From the NCBI RefSeq assembly GCF_027947535.2, contig NZ_JAAGKO020000056.1, positions 1 to 55,045 of the forward strand: 55,045 nucleotides of DNA. Reading direction: 5' to 3'. Below the pieces are notes generated by a model that saw only the letters and a program-made list of their open reading frames with translations, did no database searches and was not told the DNA's origin. The DNA comes from Streptantibioticus silvisoli (lineage in GTDB: Bacteria; Actinomycetota; Actinomycetes; Streptomycetales; Streptomycetaceae). This document shows positions 47,483-55,045 of this stretch, one piece after another; the first letter of the stretch is position 1; each line of letters starts with the position of its first letter. The position numbers were made by a program, and so were the translations under genes.

Positions 47483-48756
47483 CGATCACTTCGCTGCGTC
47501 CGCCCTCCAGCGCCCCGCGCGAACACTGGTTCCCCCCGCCGTCGCGGACACCGGCCACCGCCAGCGGCACGTCGCTGCGCACCCGCACCCTGGAGCAGAC
47601 CGAGGCGCTGGCACGGGCCTGCCTGGACCGCTGCGGCATCACGCGGATCGCGGAGGTCACCGACCTGGACGTGCTGGGCATCCCGGTCTTCCACACCATC
47701 CGCCCCGGCGCGGCCCCCGGGCTCAACACGGTCACCAGCGGCAAGGGGATCACCGCGCAGGCGTCCCGGGTCTCCGCGCTGATGGAGGCCATCGAACGCA
47801 CCTGGTGCGAACCGCCCGCCGCGGACCTGCCCCTGCTGGCGTCGTACGCCGAACTGCGCGCGCGGGACGTGCCGGTGCTCGACCCCCGGCGTCTGGTCCT
47901 GCGCCGCGGCCACACCTGGACCCAGGACGCGCCGATCTCGTGGTGGCCGGTGCGCGAGCTGTTCAGCGACACCGAGGTGCTGATCCCCGCGCTCGCGGTC
48001 TTCACCCCCTACGCCCGCGAATGCGGCATGTTCCGCTCGAACACCATCGGCCTCGCGGTCGGCAACAGCCCCCAGGAGGCGTTGCTGCACGGCCTGCTGG
48101 AGGCGATCGAGCAGGACTGCACGGCGTTCGGCGAGACGCTGCGGCAGGGCCGGCGCATCCGGCTGGAATCGCTGCCGCCGGTGGCCGCCGAGCTGGTCGG
48201 GCGCTTCCAGCGGATGGGCGTCAGCGTGCAGGTCTTCGGCTACGCCAACGTGGTCGGCGTACCGACGGTGTTCGCCACCACCGACGACACGCACGCCGAG
48301 GACGGGATGCTCATCAACGGCGGCGCCGGCTGCCACCCCGACCCGGTCGTGGCGGTCACCCGGGCGCTGACCGAGGCGGCCCAGTCCCGGCTGGCCGTCA
48401 TCTCCGGTTCCCGCGAGGACCTCGACAGCCAGGCGTACCGGCGGCACGCGTCGTACGACGCGATGCGCGAGATGCTCGCGACCTGGAGCGCGGATCGGGA
48501 GGAGTGCGACTTCGGCGACCTGCCGGACGAGGGCACCGGAACGACGGAGGGCGACCTGCGCGAGGTCCTCGCCGGGGTGGAACGGGCCGGGCTTCCGCTG
48601 ATCTTCGCCGCCGAACTCGCCCCGGACGACCTGCCGTTCTCGGTGACGAAGGTCGTCGTTCCGGGACTGGAGGTCTACCACCACGACCCGGCGAGACTGG
48701 GTACGCGCCTGCACCGCGAGATGGTCCGGGCCGGAATGGCGAGGCCGCTGTCATGA
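47479..48756 (+). CDS. YcaO-domain protein, probable peptide-backbone thioamide synthase component
   Basis: The 425-residue protein has the YcaO core and its ATP/Mg2+ glutamates: E103 and E106 in SALMEAIERTW, and E208/E211/Q212 in HGLLEAIEQDC, plus VTRALTEAAQSRLAVISGSR. YcaO enzymes use ATP to activate backbone amides; with Cys/Ser/Thr they give azolines, and with TfuA they give thioamides. Here TfuA is the next, overlapping gene, and there is no cyclodehydratase C-protein or dehydrogenase. The C-terminus (ARPLS) lacks the PxPxP ending of azoline-forming YcaOs. The ATG at 47479 overlaps the peptidase stop (ATGA); a GTG at 47470 is less likely. Confidence 0.9.
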   Translation: MTITSLRPPSSAPREHWFPPPSRTPATASGTSLRTRTLEQTEALARACLDRCGITRIAEVTDLDVLGIPVFHTIRPGAAPGLNTVTSGKGITAQASRVSALMEAIERTWCEPPAADLPLLASYAELRARDVPVLDPRRLVLRRGHTWTQDAPISWWPVRELFSDTEVLIPALAVFTPYARECGMFRSNTIGLAVGNSPQEALLHGLLEAIEQDCTAFGETLRQGRRIRLESLPPVAAELVGRFQRMGVSVQVFGYANVVGVPTVFATTDDTHAEDGMLINGGAGCHPDPVVAVTRALTEAAQSRLAVISGSREDLDSQAYRRHASYDAMREMLATWSADREECDFGDLPDEGTGTTEGDLREVLAGVERAGLPLIFAAELAPDDLPFSVTKVVVPGLEVYHHDPARLGTRLHREMVRAGMARPLS

Positions 48757-49478
48757 CCGACTCCAGCACCCTGGCCGGCACGGCGGACGAGGCGGCCACC
48801 ACCGGGATCGTGCTGTTCACCGGCCCGTCCCTGCGCCCGGAGGACCTGACCGCGCTGAGCGCCCTGGCCGCGACGGCCGGCCGCGAACTGCGGCTGGAGG
48901 CACCGGTACGCCGGCACGATCTGCTCGACCTGGCGGAGTCCGCGCCGCACCACCACATCGTCATGCTGGACGGCGAGTTCGGCCAGCGCCTGTCGGTCAG
49001 CATCACCGAGGTGCGCGCGGTGCTGGCCGCCGGGCAGTCGCTGGCCGGCGCCTCCTCGATGGGCGCCCTGCGCGCCGTGGAGTGCCGCACCCTCGGCATG
49101 ACCGGCAGCGGCTGGGTCTTCGAGCAGTACCTGTCGGGCGCGATCGAGTCCGACGGCGACGTGGCCCTGCTCTACGATCCGCAGGACTACCTGCCGGTGA
49201 CCGTTCCGCTGGTCAACGTCCGCTGGCTGCTGGCCGAGAAGCAGCGCCAGGGGCTGCTGACGGCCGATGTCGGCGCCACCGCCCTGCGGACCGCCCACGC
49301 CGTGCACTTCCGCGACCGGCGCCCCTCGCTCCTGCTGCGCCAGTGGCGACGGGAGCTGCCCACCGCCGCGGTCGAGGTGCTGGAGCCCGAACTGGCCCCG
49401 GAACGCCGGGACTCGTGGGACCGCAAACGGCTCGACGGCATCGAGGCGGTGCGTTCGGCACTGGGCCTGGACACCTGA
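48753..49478 (+). CDS. TfuA-like protein, YcaO partner
   Basis: The 241-residue protein has the TfuA core: GIVLFTGPSLRPEDLTAL near the start, then HIVMLDGEFGQRLSVSITEV and GQSLAGASSMGALRAVECRT. GWVFEQYLSGAIESDGDVALLY and VPLVNVRWLLAEKQRQGLL follow. TfuA proteins work with YcaO in backbone thioamidation (thioviridamide-type RiPPs and methanogen methyl-coenzyme M reductase) and are thought to deliver sulfur. The start overlaps the YcaO stop (ATGA). It is the last gene of the peptide unit; a low-complexity spacer follows. Confidence 0.9.
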   Translation: MTDSSTLAGTADEAATTGIVLFTGPSLRPEDLTALSALAATAGRELRLEAPVRRHDLLDLAESAPHHHIVMLDGEFGQRLSVSITEVRAVLAAGQSLAGASSMGALRAVECRTLGMTGSGWVFEQYLSGAIESDGDVALLYDPQDYLPVTVPLVNVRWLLAEKQRQGLLTADVGATALRTAHAVHFRDRRPSLLLRQWRRELPTAAVEVLEPELAPERRDSWDRKRLDGIEAVRSALGLDT

Positions 49479-49513
49479 CGGACGGCACCCGCGCCCGCGC
49501 CCGTGCTCGCACC

Positions 49514-49570
49514 CGGCCCCGGCCCCGGCCCCGGCTCGGATCGGGTCGGGTCGGGTCGGGTCGGGTCGCC
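49514..49570. repeat. low-complexity repeats (GGCCCC and TCGGG units)
   Basis: After the TfuA gene there are three GGCCCC units followed by five perfect TCGGG units (49541-49565). This lies between convergent genes. No terminator stem is clear. Confidence 0.7.
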
Positions 49571-49625
49571 GCAACGGGAGCGGGCCGCAGGCCGTAACGG
49601 TGCGGGCCGGCGCCGGGTTCGCGGG

Positions 49626-50168
49626 TCAGCGGCCGGGTTCGCCGTCGGCCAGGTTGCGTTCCCAGAAGATCTCGTCGCGCCAGGCACCGTCCATGAAGAT
49701 GTGCGCGTGGGCGATGCCCCAGGAGGAGAAGCCGTTGTTCTTCAGCACCCGGTGCGAGGGGAGGTTGTCGGTCTGGGTGTGCGCCTCGGCGCGGCGCAGG
49801 CCGAGTTCGCCGGTCATCACCCGCAGGGTCAGGCCGACCGCGCGGGTGGCGTGGCCCTGCCCCTGGAACGGGGTCGCCACCCAGTAGCTGAGGAAGCCCT
49901 TGCGCAACGGCCCGCGGGAGATGCTGCTGACCGCGACCTGCCCGACGACCTCCCCGTCGGCCACGATGACACCGGGCCAGGCCGAGCCGGCGCTGTGCGT
50001 GGCCAGCAGCTGTTCGATGCGGCCGGCCTGGTGGGAGGGGGTGTCGAACCCCTCGGGCCGGGCCGGCTGCCACCGGGCGAACTCCTTCGCGTCGCGGGCG
50101 AAGTGGCCCGCCAGCGCGGCGGCGTCAGCCACCTCGACCAGTCGTACGGACGTGCGCGACGGCGTCAC
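49626..50168 (-). CDS. GNAT acetyltransferase, RimJ/RimL type
   Basis: The 180-residue protein has the acetyl-CoA loop SYWVATPFQGQGHATRAVGLTL in its middle. RRAEAHTQTDNLPSHRVLKNNGF follows, with the conserved Asn-x2-Ser and the C-terminal motif. RimJ/RimL-type members acetylate N-termini, amino acids, antibiotics or peptides; the substrate here cannot be told. The GTG at 50168 has AAGGAG about 9 bp upstream. It is convergent with the YcaO/TfuA unit, so a link to that pathway (for example self-protection) is possible but unsupported. Confidence 0.85.
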   Translation of the reverse strand: MTPSRTSVRLVEVADAAALAGHFARDAKEFARWQPARPEGFDTPSHQAGRIEQLLATHSAGSAWPGVIVADGEVVGQVAVSSISRGPLRKGFLSYWVATPFQGQGHATRAVGLTLRVMTGELGLRRAEAHTQTDNLPSHRVLKNNGFSSWGIAHAHIFMDGAWRDEIFWERNLADGEPGR

Positions 50169-50609
50169 GGGACATACTCCTTGCTCACGGCACCCGACTC
50201 CGGCACCGCCGGTTCCTGCGGATTTCTGCGGGTTCCTGCTGTCTTCCGCCGACTCGGCCCACTTGCGTCAACTCACGCGTAGGGTACGGGGATTCAGCGG
50301 TACGGGGGTTCAGCGGTACGGGGGTGTGGGCTGCGCGGGGGTCCTGCGCGGGCGGGGGCGAGGGTGCCGTGCGTGTGCGGGGGCGAGGGTGCCCTGCGCG
50401 GACGGGGGCGAGGCGGTGCGGACGGGGGCGGGAACGGGGCGGACGGAGCCGGGGCGGTACGGACGGAGCCGGGGCGGGCGCGGTCGGCGCGGGCACCGCT
50501 GCCGCACCCGGCGCGGCGACCGCTCCCGGCGCCGCACCGGCACCGACAGCGCACCCGAACCGGGGCCGGGCCCGCACCGGGGCCGGAGCCGTTCACCACC
50601 CCTCCGGGG
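50169..50609. other. 440-bp spacer with short direct repeats
   Basis: No gene is seen. A 16-bp unit, TTCAGCGGTACGGGGG, is tandemly repeated at 50293-50308 and 50309-50324. Further on, GGGGGCGAGGGTGCC recurs at about 50354-50368 and 50382-50396 within GC-rich simple sequence. The AAGGAG ribosome site and presumably the promoter of the acetyltransferase gene lie at its left end. Confidence 0.5.
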
Positions 50610-51602
50610 TCAGCGCCCGTAGTCGGTGGGGTGCGCGGGGGTCTTCGCCGGGTCGCGTTCGACGATCGGGCCGAGGATGTCGTCGATCCGCTTCACCACC
50701 TCGTCGGCCAGCTCGATCCCGGACGCCGCGGCGGTCTCGGCGATCTGCTCCGGCCGGCTGGCGCCCACGATCGCGCAGGACACGTTCGGGTTCCGCAGCA
50801 CCCAGGCGAGCGCCAGCTGCGGCATCGTGATGCCCAACTCGTCGGCCAGCGGCGTCAGTTCACTCACCCGCCGCAACACGTCCTCGGCCAGGGCGCCGGC
50901 CGCGAACTGGCTGCGCGCCGGACCGTCGGCCCGCGATCCGGTGGGCAGCGGCTCACCGGCCCGGTACTTGCCGGTCAACAGCCCCTGGGCCAGCGGCGAC
51001 CACACCATCTGGCCGACCCCCTCCCGCTCGCACAGCGGCCCGACCTCGGCCTCGATGACCCGCCAGACCATGTTGTACTGCGGCTGGTTGGAGATGATCC
51101 GGTCGAGCCCGAGGCGGCCGGCGATCTCCAGCGCCGCCGTGATCTGCTCGGTGGTCCACTCCGAGACGCCGACGTAGAGCACCTTGCCCTGCCGGACCAG
51201 GTCGTCGAACGCCCGCAGCGTCTCCTCCAGCGGGGTCCGGGCGTCGAACCGGTGCGCCTGGTAGACATCGATGTAGTCGGTTTTCAGCCGCTTCAGCGAC
51301 CCGTGCGCCGCCTCCATGATGTGCTTGCGCGACAGCCCCCGGTCGTTCGCCCCGGGGCCGACCGGGGAGCAGACCTTGGTGCAGATCTCGACCGATTCCC
51401 TGCGCACCCCCGACAGGACCCGGCCGAGCACCTCCTCGGCCAGCGAGCCGCCGTACACGTCAGCGGTGTCGAACGTCGTGATCCCCTGCCGCAGCGCCTC
51501 CTGGGCTACCTCGGCCGCCGACCGCTCGGTGGTACTGATCCAGCTGCCGTAGGCGATCTCGCTGACCCGCAGACCGCTCCTGCCCAGTGTCCGGTGTCTC
51601 AT
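50610..51602 (-). CDS. aldo/keto reductase
   Basis: The 330-residue TIM-barrel oxidoreductase has a complete catalytic tetrad: D45 and Y50 in FDTADVYGG, K76 in CTKV and H117 in DVYQAHRFD. The NADPH-binding C-terminal motif AIVGASRPEQIAE is present. It resembles the potassium-channel beta-subunit/YghZ-like group. The substrate is unknown. Its ATG is at 51602 and its upstream region is the long repeat-rich spacer shared with the phosphatase gene. Confidence 0.9.
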   Translation of the reverse strand: MRHRTLGRSGLRVSEIAYGSWISTTERSAAEVAQEALRQGITTFDTADVYGGSLAEEVLGRVLSGVRRESVEICTKVCSPVGPGANDRGLSRKHIMEAAHGSLKRLKTDYIDVYQAHRFDARTPLEETLRAFDDLVRQGKVLYVGVSEWTTEQITAALEIAGRLGLDRIISNQPQYNMVWRVIEAEVGPLCEREGVGQMVWSPLAQGLLTGKYRAGEPLPTGSRADGPARSQFAAGALAEDVLRRVSELTPLADELGITMPQLALAWVLRNPNVSCAIVGASRPEQIAETAAASGIELADEVVKRIDDILGPIVERDPAKTPAHPTDYGR

Positions 51603-52159
51603 GGCCAGATTCTATTGATGGCGTCCCGCCGATGGGTGACGACGGTGTATCGATGACCGCCCGCCCACGCGGTGTGTCCGACGCCGGCCTGCGGGGACGG
51701 GGTGACGGGAACGGCGGTACACGTCACGGCGGGCCGAGTCGCGGGCAGCGGTGTACGTCATGACGGACGGGGCCGGCCCCACGTCACCGGCCGGAGCGCC
51801 ACCGGTCCTCACGCCACCGCCCGCCACGTCCAGGGCGGCGGTACACGTCACGACGGACCGGGCCCGAAGCGGCGGTGTACGTCGGCCGGCCGACCGGCCG
51901 GGCCGACGTGTACGTTACGACGGACGCGGGCCCGGGACGGCGGCATACGTCACGACGGACGGACGCCGAGGCGGCGGTACACGTCACGGCGGACCGGCCG
52001 CCCAAAAGCACCCGCACACGTCACGACAACCCCGCCCCCGAGCCTTCACCCCACGTCACAACAGAACCGCCCGCCGCAGGCACCCGTACGCGTCACGGCA
52101 GACCCGCCTGACGGCGCTCGCACTGGCCGGGGGGTCGGCAGCGGTGTAGAAAGTGGGCC
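51603..52159. repeat. intergenic array of about ten degenerate repeats with palindromic core CGTCAYGACG
   Basis: A motif approximating GCGGTACACGTCACGACGGA recurs through this spacer. Its core is at about 51722, 51756, 51846, 51913, 51948, 51982, 52019, 52054 and 52091, with partial copies at 51782 and 51889. From 51913 on the spacing is 34-37 bp. The best copies contain perfect CGTC-AY-GACG inverted repeats (51756-51765, 51846-51855, 51948-51957). No ORF, promoter or known operator explains it. It separates divergent genes (aldo/keto reductase and SpoIIE phosphatase). Confidence 0.75.
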
Positions 52160-54892
52160 ATGGACCGCATCCGGGGCAGGCGACCGGCCGACAGGGTCTC
52201 AGACGATCCGGAACGGTCCGCGCGGAACCGGCCGGCCCGCGGTGGCGGCCGGCTGCGGGACCGGCGCGGGCGCTGGTTCCTGGGCGGCCGCAGCGTCGCG
52301 GGGCAGGTCTTCGTGCTCCAGGCGGTCATCGTGCTGCTCCTGGTGGCCGCGGCCGTCCTGGAGATCTTCTCGCAGGCCGGCCACGACAGTCTCACCGCCG
52401 CCCGGTCGCGTTCGGTGGCCGCCGCCCAGGCCTTCGCCAACGCGCCGGGGCTCCCGGCGGCGCTGGCCTCCCCCGATCCGACCAAGGTGCTCCAGCCGCG
52501 TGCCGAGGCGGCGCGCAAAGCGGCGGGGGTGGACTTCATCGTCGTCACCAACACCCACGGCATCCGGTACACCCACCCGAACCCCAAGCGCATCGGCCAC
52601 AAGTTCATCGGCACGATCGGCCCACCGCTGGCCGGCCGGCCGATCACCCAGACGGTCAACGGAACGCTGGGACGGCTGGTGCAGGCCGTGGTGCCGGTGC
52701 GCGGGCCCGGCGGGCGGGTGGTGGGGCTGGTCTCCGCCGGGGTGACGATCAACAAGATCAGCGGCGACACCGACCGGCAGCTGCCGTTCCTCGTCAGCGC
52801 GGCGTGCATCGCGCTGGCGCTGTCCACCGCCGGCACCGCCCTGGTCAGCAGACGGCTGCGGCGGCAGACCCGGGGGCTGGGCCCGGTCGAGATGACCCGG
52901 ATGTACGAACACCACAACGCGGTCCTGCACGCCGTCCGTGAGGGCGTGCTGATCGTCGGGGGCGACGGCTCGCTGCTGCTGGTCAATGACGAGGCCCGCC
53001 GCCTGCTGCGGCTGCCCGCCGACGTGGAGGGCCGCCCGGTGGACGCCGTCGGGCTGCCCGCCCGGGTGGGCGACCTGCTGGCGTCCCGCACGCCGGCCAC
53101 CGACGAGATGCTGAGTGTGGACGACCGCGTGCTGGTGGTCAACGTGCGCGCCACCGACCGGGACGGCGGGCCACCGGGCACCGTGGCGACGCTGCGGGAC
53201 GCCACCGAGCTGCGGTCGCTGTCCGGCCGGGCGGAGCAGGCCCGCGCCCGGCTGAGCCTGCTGCGGGACGCCACGACCGCGATCGGCACGACCCTGGACG
53301 TGCGGCGGACGGCGCGGGAGCTGGCGGAGGCGGCCACGCCGCGGTTCGCGGACTTCGTCACCGTCGACCTGGCGCAGGGGGTCACCGACGGCGAGGAGCC
53401 GCCGACCGCCCTCGACATGAACGTCACCCGGGTGGCGGTGGGCGGCTCCCCGGGTACGGCCGCCTTCTACCCGCTGGGCGCGACGACGCTCTACGGGGCG
53501 GGGACCCCGCCGGGCCGCAGTCTGGCGACCGGCCGGCCGCAGCTGGTGGCCCGGCTCGACGCCCGGAACGCCGAGCAGGCCAACGACGTCGAGCGGGCCA
53601 GGGAGATCCTGCGGACCGGGTTCCACTCGCTCATCACGGTGCCGCTGCGGGCCCGGGGCGTGATGCTGGGCATCGCCACCTTCTGGCGTTCGGGCCTGCC
53701 GGACGCCTTCAACGAGGACGACCTGCCGCTGGCGGAGGAGCTGGGCGGGCACGCGGCGCTGTGCATCGACAACGCGCGCCGCTACACCCGGGAACACACG
53801 ATGGCGGTCTCGCTCCAGCACAGCCTGCTGCCCCGCGGGTTCCCGGCGCAGGACGGCCTGGACGTGGCGTACCGGTACCTGCCGGCCAAGGCGGGCGTGG
53901 GCGGCGACTGGTTCGACGTGATCCCGCTGTCGGGCGCCCGGGTGGCGCTGGTGGTGGGCGACGTGGTGGGGCACGGGCTGCACGCGGCGGCCACCATGGG
54001 CCGGCTGCGGACGGCCGTGCACAACTTCTCCGCGCTGGACCTGCCGCCGGACGAGTTGCTGGGGCACCTGGACGAGCTGGTCAACCGGGTGGACCAGGAG
54101 GCGGCGGACGAGGGACCGGACGGCGTCTCGGGGGCCACCTGCCTGTACGCGATCTACGACCCGGCGACCGGGGTGTGCGTCATGTCCCGGGCCGGCCATC
54201 CGCCGCCCGCGCTGCTGCGGCCGGACGGCACCGTGCAGTACCCGGACGTCCCCGCCGGGCCGCCGCTGGGCGTGGCGATGCTGCCGTACGAGACGACGGA
54301 GCTGACGCTGGAGCCGGGCAGCCAGCTCGTGCTGTACACCGACGGTCTGGTGGAGTCCCGCGACCGGGACATCGACGAGGGGCTGGAGCGGCTGGCGGCG
54401 GTGCTGCGGGGGACGACCCGGACACCGGAGGAGCACTGCCGGGCGGTGCTGGACGCCCTGCTGCCCGTCCAGCAGCGCGACGACATCGCCCTGCTGGTGG
54501 CCCGTACCCGGACGCTGTCACCGGACCACATCGCCCTGTGGGACGTACCGCCGGAGCCGGAGGCCGTGGCCGGCGTACGGCACTCCGTCACCCGGCAGCT
54601 CGACACCTGGGGGTTGCAGGAGCTGGCGTTCACCACCGAGCTGATCCTCAGCGAGCTGATCACCAACGCCATCCGGTACGCCGGCGGTGACATCAAGGTG
54701 CGGCTGCTGCTGGACCGCAACCTGATCTGCGAGGTGTCCGACACCGGCAACACCTCGCCGCACCTGCGGTACGCGGCCGGTATGGACGAGGGCGGCCGCG
54801 GCCTGTTCCTGGTCGCCCAGCTGGCCGACCGGTGGGGCACCCGCCACACCCCCACCGGCAAGATCATCTGGACCGAACAGGCCCTGTCCTGA
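52160..54892 (+). CDS. membrane sensor - PAS - GAF - SpoIIE phosphatase - anti-sigma-type ATPase
   Basis: The 910-residue protein has transmembrane segments at about 49-71 and 208-230, flanking an extracellular Cache-like sensor (with FIVVTNTHGIRYTHPNPKRIG). A PAS domain (about 255-350) and a GAF domain (about 370-545) follow, then a PP2C/SpoIIE phosphatase (about 560-775: GVGGDWFDVIPLSG, VVGDVVGHGLHAAATMG, YTDGLVESRDRDI, QRDDIALLVART) and a C-terminal HATPase of the RsbW type (LILSELITNAIRYAGGD, GMDEGGRGLFLVAQ). Such proteins dephosphorylate anti-anti-sigma factors, and the fused kinase-like domain may rephosphorylate them. No sigma or STAS partner is in the window. Confidence 0.92.
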   Translation: MDRIRGRRPADRVSDDPERSARNRPARGGGRLRDRRGRWFLGGRSVAGQVFVLQAVIVLLLVAAAVLEIFSQAGHDSLTAARSRSVAAAQAFANAPGLPAALASPDPTKVLQPRAEAARKAAGVDFIVVTNTHGIRYTHPNPKRIGHKFIGTIGPPLAGRPITQTVNGTLGRLVQAVVPVRGPGGRVVGLVSAGVTINKISGDTDRQLPFLVSAACIALALSTAGTALVSRRLRRQTRGLGPVEMTRMYEHHNAVLHAVREGVLIVGGDGSLLLVNDEARRLLRLPADVEGRPVDAVGLPARVGDLLASRTPATDEMLSVDDRVLVVNVRATDRDGGPPGTVATLRDATELRSLSGRAEQARARLSLLRDATTAIGTTLDVRRTARELAEAATPRFADFVTVDLAQGVTDGEEPPTALDMNVTRVAVGGSPGTAAFYPLGATTLYGAGTPPGRSLATGRPQLVARLDARNAEQANDVERAREILRTGFHSLITVPLRARGVMLGIATFWRSGLPDAFNEDDLPLAEELGGHAALCIDNARRYTREHTMAVSLQHSLLPRGFPAQDGLDVAYRYLPAKAGVGGDWFDVIPLSGARVALVVGDVVGHGLHAAATMGRLRTAVHNFSALDLPPDELLGHLDELVNRVDQEAADEGPDGVSGATCLYAIYDPATGVCVMSRAGHPPPALLRPDGTVQYPDVPAGPPLGVAMLPYETTELTLEPGSQLVLYTDGLVESRDRDIDEGLERLAAVLRGTTRTPEEHCRAVLDALLPVQQRDDIALLVARTRTLSPDHIALWDVPPEPEAVAGVRHSVTRQLDTWGLQELAFTTELILSELITNAIRYAGGDIKVRLLLDRNLICEVSDTGNTSPHLRYAAGMDEGGRGLFLVAQLADRWGTRHTPTGKIIWTEQALS

Positions 54893-55045
54893 CCGCTTCC
54901 CCGCCCGTCCGCTCCCCGGTTCCCGGACTGTCCGCCTCCCCGACTCCCCGACTTCCCGGCGTTTCGCGGGTGTTCGGGGCCGGACGCGTGGTGGGGGGGG
55001 GCGGCGCCGGGCGCCCCCACCGCAGACCCCGACCGCACCGCACCG
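54893..55045. other. end of window, no gene seen
   Basis: Downstream of the phosphatase stop the DNA is C-rich with repeated TCCCCGACT and CCCGG units. GGGCGCCC-type short palindromes are present but no clear terminator. Confidence 0.4.

Noticed and set aside
47479-49478. YcaO as an azoline-forming cyclodehydratase
   Set aside because: No E1-like/ocin partner or dehydrogenase is present, the PxPxP C-terminus is lacking, and the peptide has no Cys and few Ser/Thr. The overlapping TfuA gene points to thioamidation.
1-55045. tRNA or rRNA genes, CRISPR arrays, insertion sequences, attachment sites
   Set aside because: None could be recognised. Repeats found (44-bp cobU array, 51.6-52.1 kb array, short tandem duplications) lack regular spacers of CRISPR type, cas genes or transposase ORFs.

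Overview
The window is very GC-rich DNA from a filamentous actinomycete, most likely Streptomycetaceae (Streptomyces or Kitasatospora type). The signs are the extreme third-position GC, the many GTG starts, SpoIIE-type phosphatase and NarL-type two-component genes, a large aerobe-type cobalamin locus, and long Sec/Tat-secreted polysaccharide hydrolases. No rRNA, tRNA, CRISPR array, transposase or phage gene was recognised.

Layout. 165-4154: a saccharopine-dehydrogenase-like oxidoreductase, a NarL-type response regulator/histidine kinase pair, and a small divergent membrane protein. 4393-29361: a nearly complete cobalamin locus, all on the minus strand. It reads NiCoT cobalt transporter (behind a B12 riboswitch), then a second B12 riboswitch and sixteen genes joined by overlaps (cobD, cobQ, cobN, chelatase I/D, cobO, cobB, cobI, cobM, cbiD, cobL, cbiG-cobJ, ferredoxin, cobH, cbiX, cobC-cobA, bluB-cobT), then a spacer with three reiterated mini-ORFs, then cobU, cobS and a phosphatase. 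Together they cover cobalt uptake and insertion, ring methylation, amidation, adenosylation, aminopropanol and dimethylbenzimidazole supply and nucleotide-loop assembly. No precorrin-6A reductase was seen.

29514-39468: three secreted glycoside hydrolases on the minus strand (a GH87 alpha-1,3-glucanase, a GH71/99-like protein sharing a closely similar discoidin module, and a GH78-like enzyme with a Cys-rich triple repeat). A kinase-fold protein lies between them on the plus strand.

40143-49478, plus strand: the most interesting region. An MFS transporter and a split transketolase pair are followed by a promoter, a 41-residue peptide gene, a strong hairpin, a JmjC/cupin-type oxygenase, a paralogue of it lacking the iron ligands, an S9 peptidase, a YcaO and a TfuA protein. 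YcaO plus TfuA is the known enzyme pair for peptide-backbone thioamidation, so I read this as a RiPP (modified peptide) locus of unusual composition. The small peptide (no Cys, no Gly, one His and one Arg side by side with Pro) does not resemble any precursor class I know.

49626-54892: a GNAT acetyltransferase, an aldo/keto reductase, a 560-bp repeat-rich spacer with a recurrent CGTCAYGACG palindrome, and a membrane-anchored sensor/SpoIIE phosphatase/ATPase protein.
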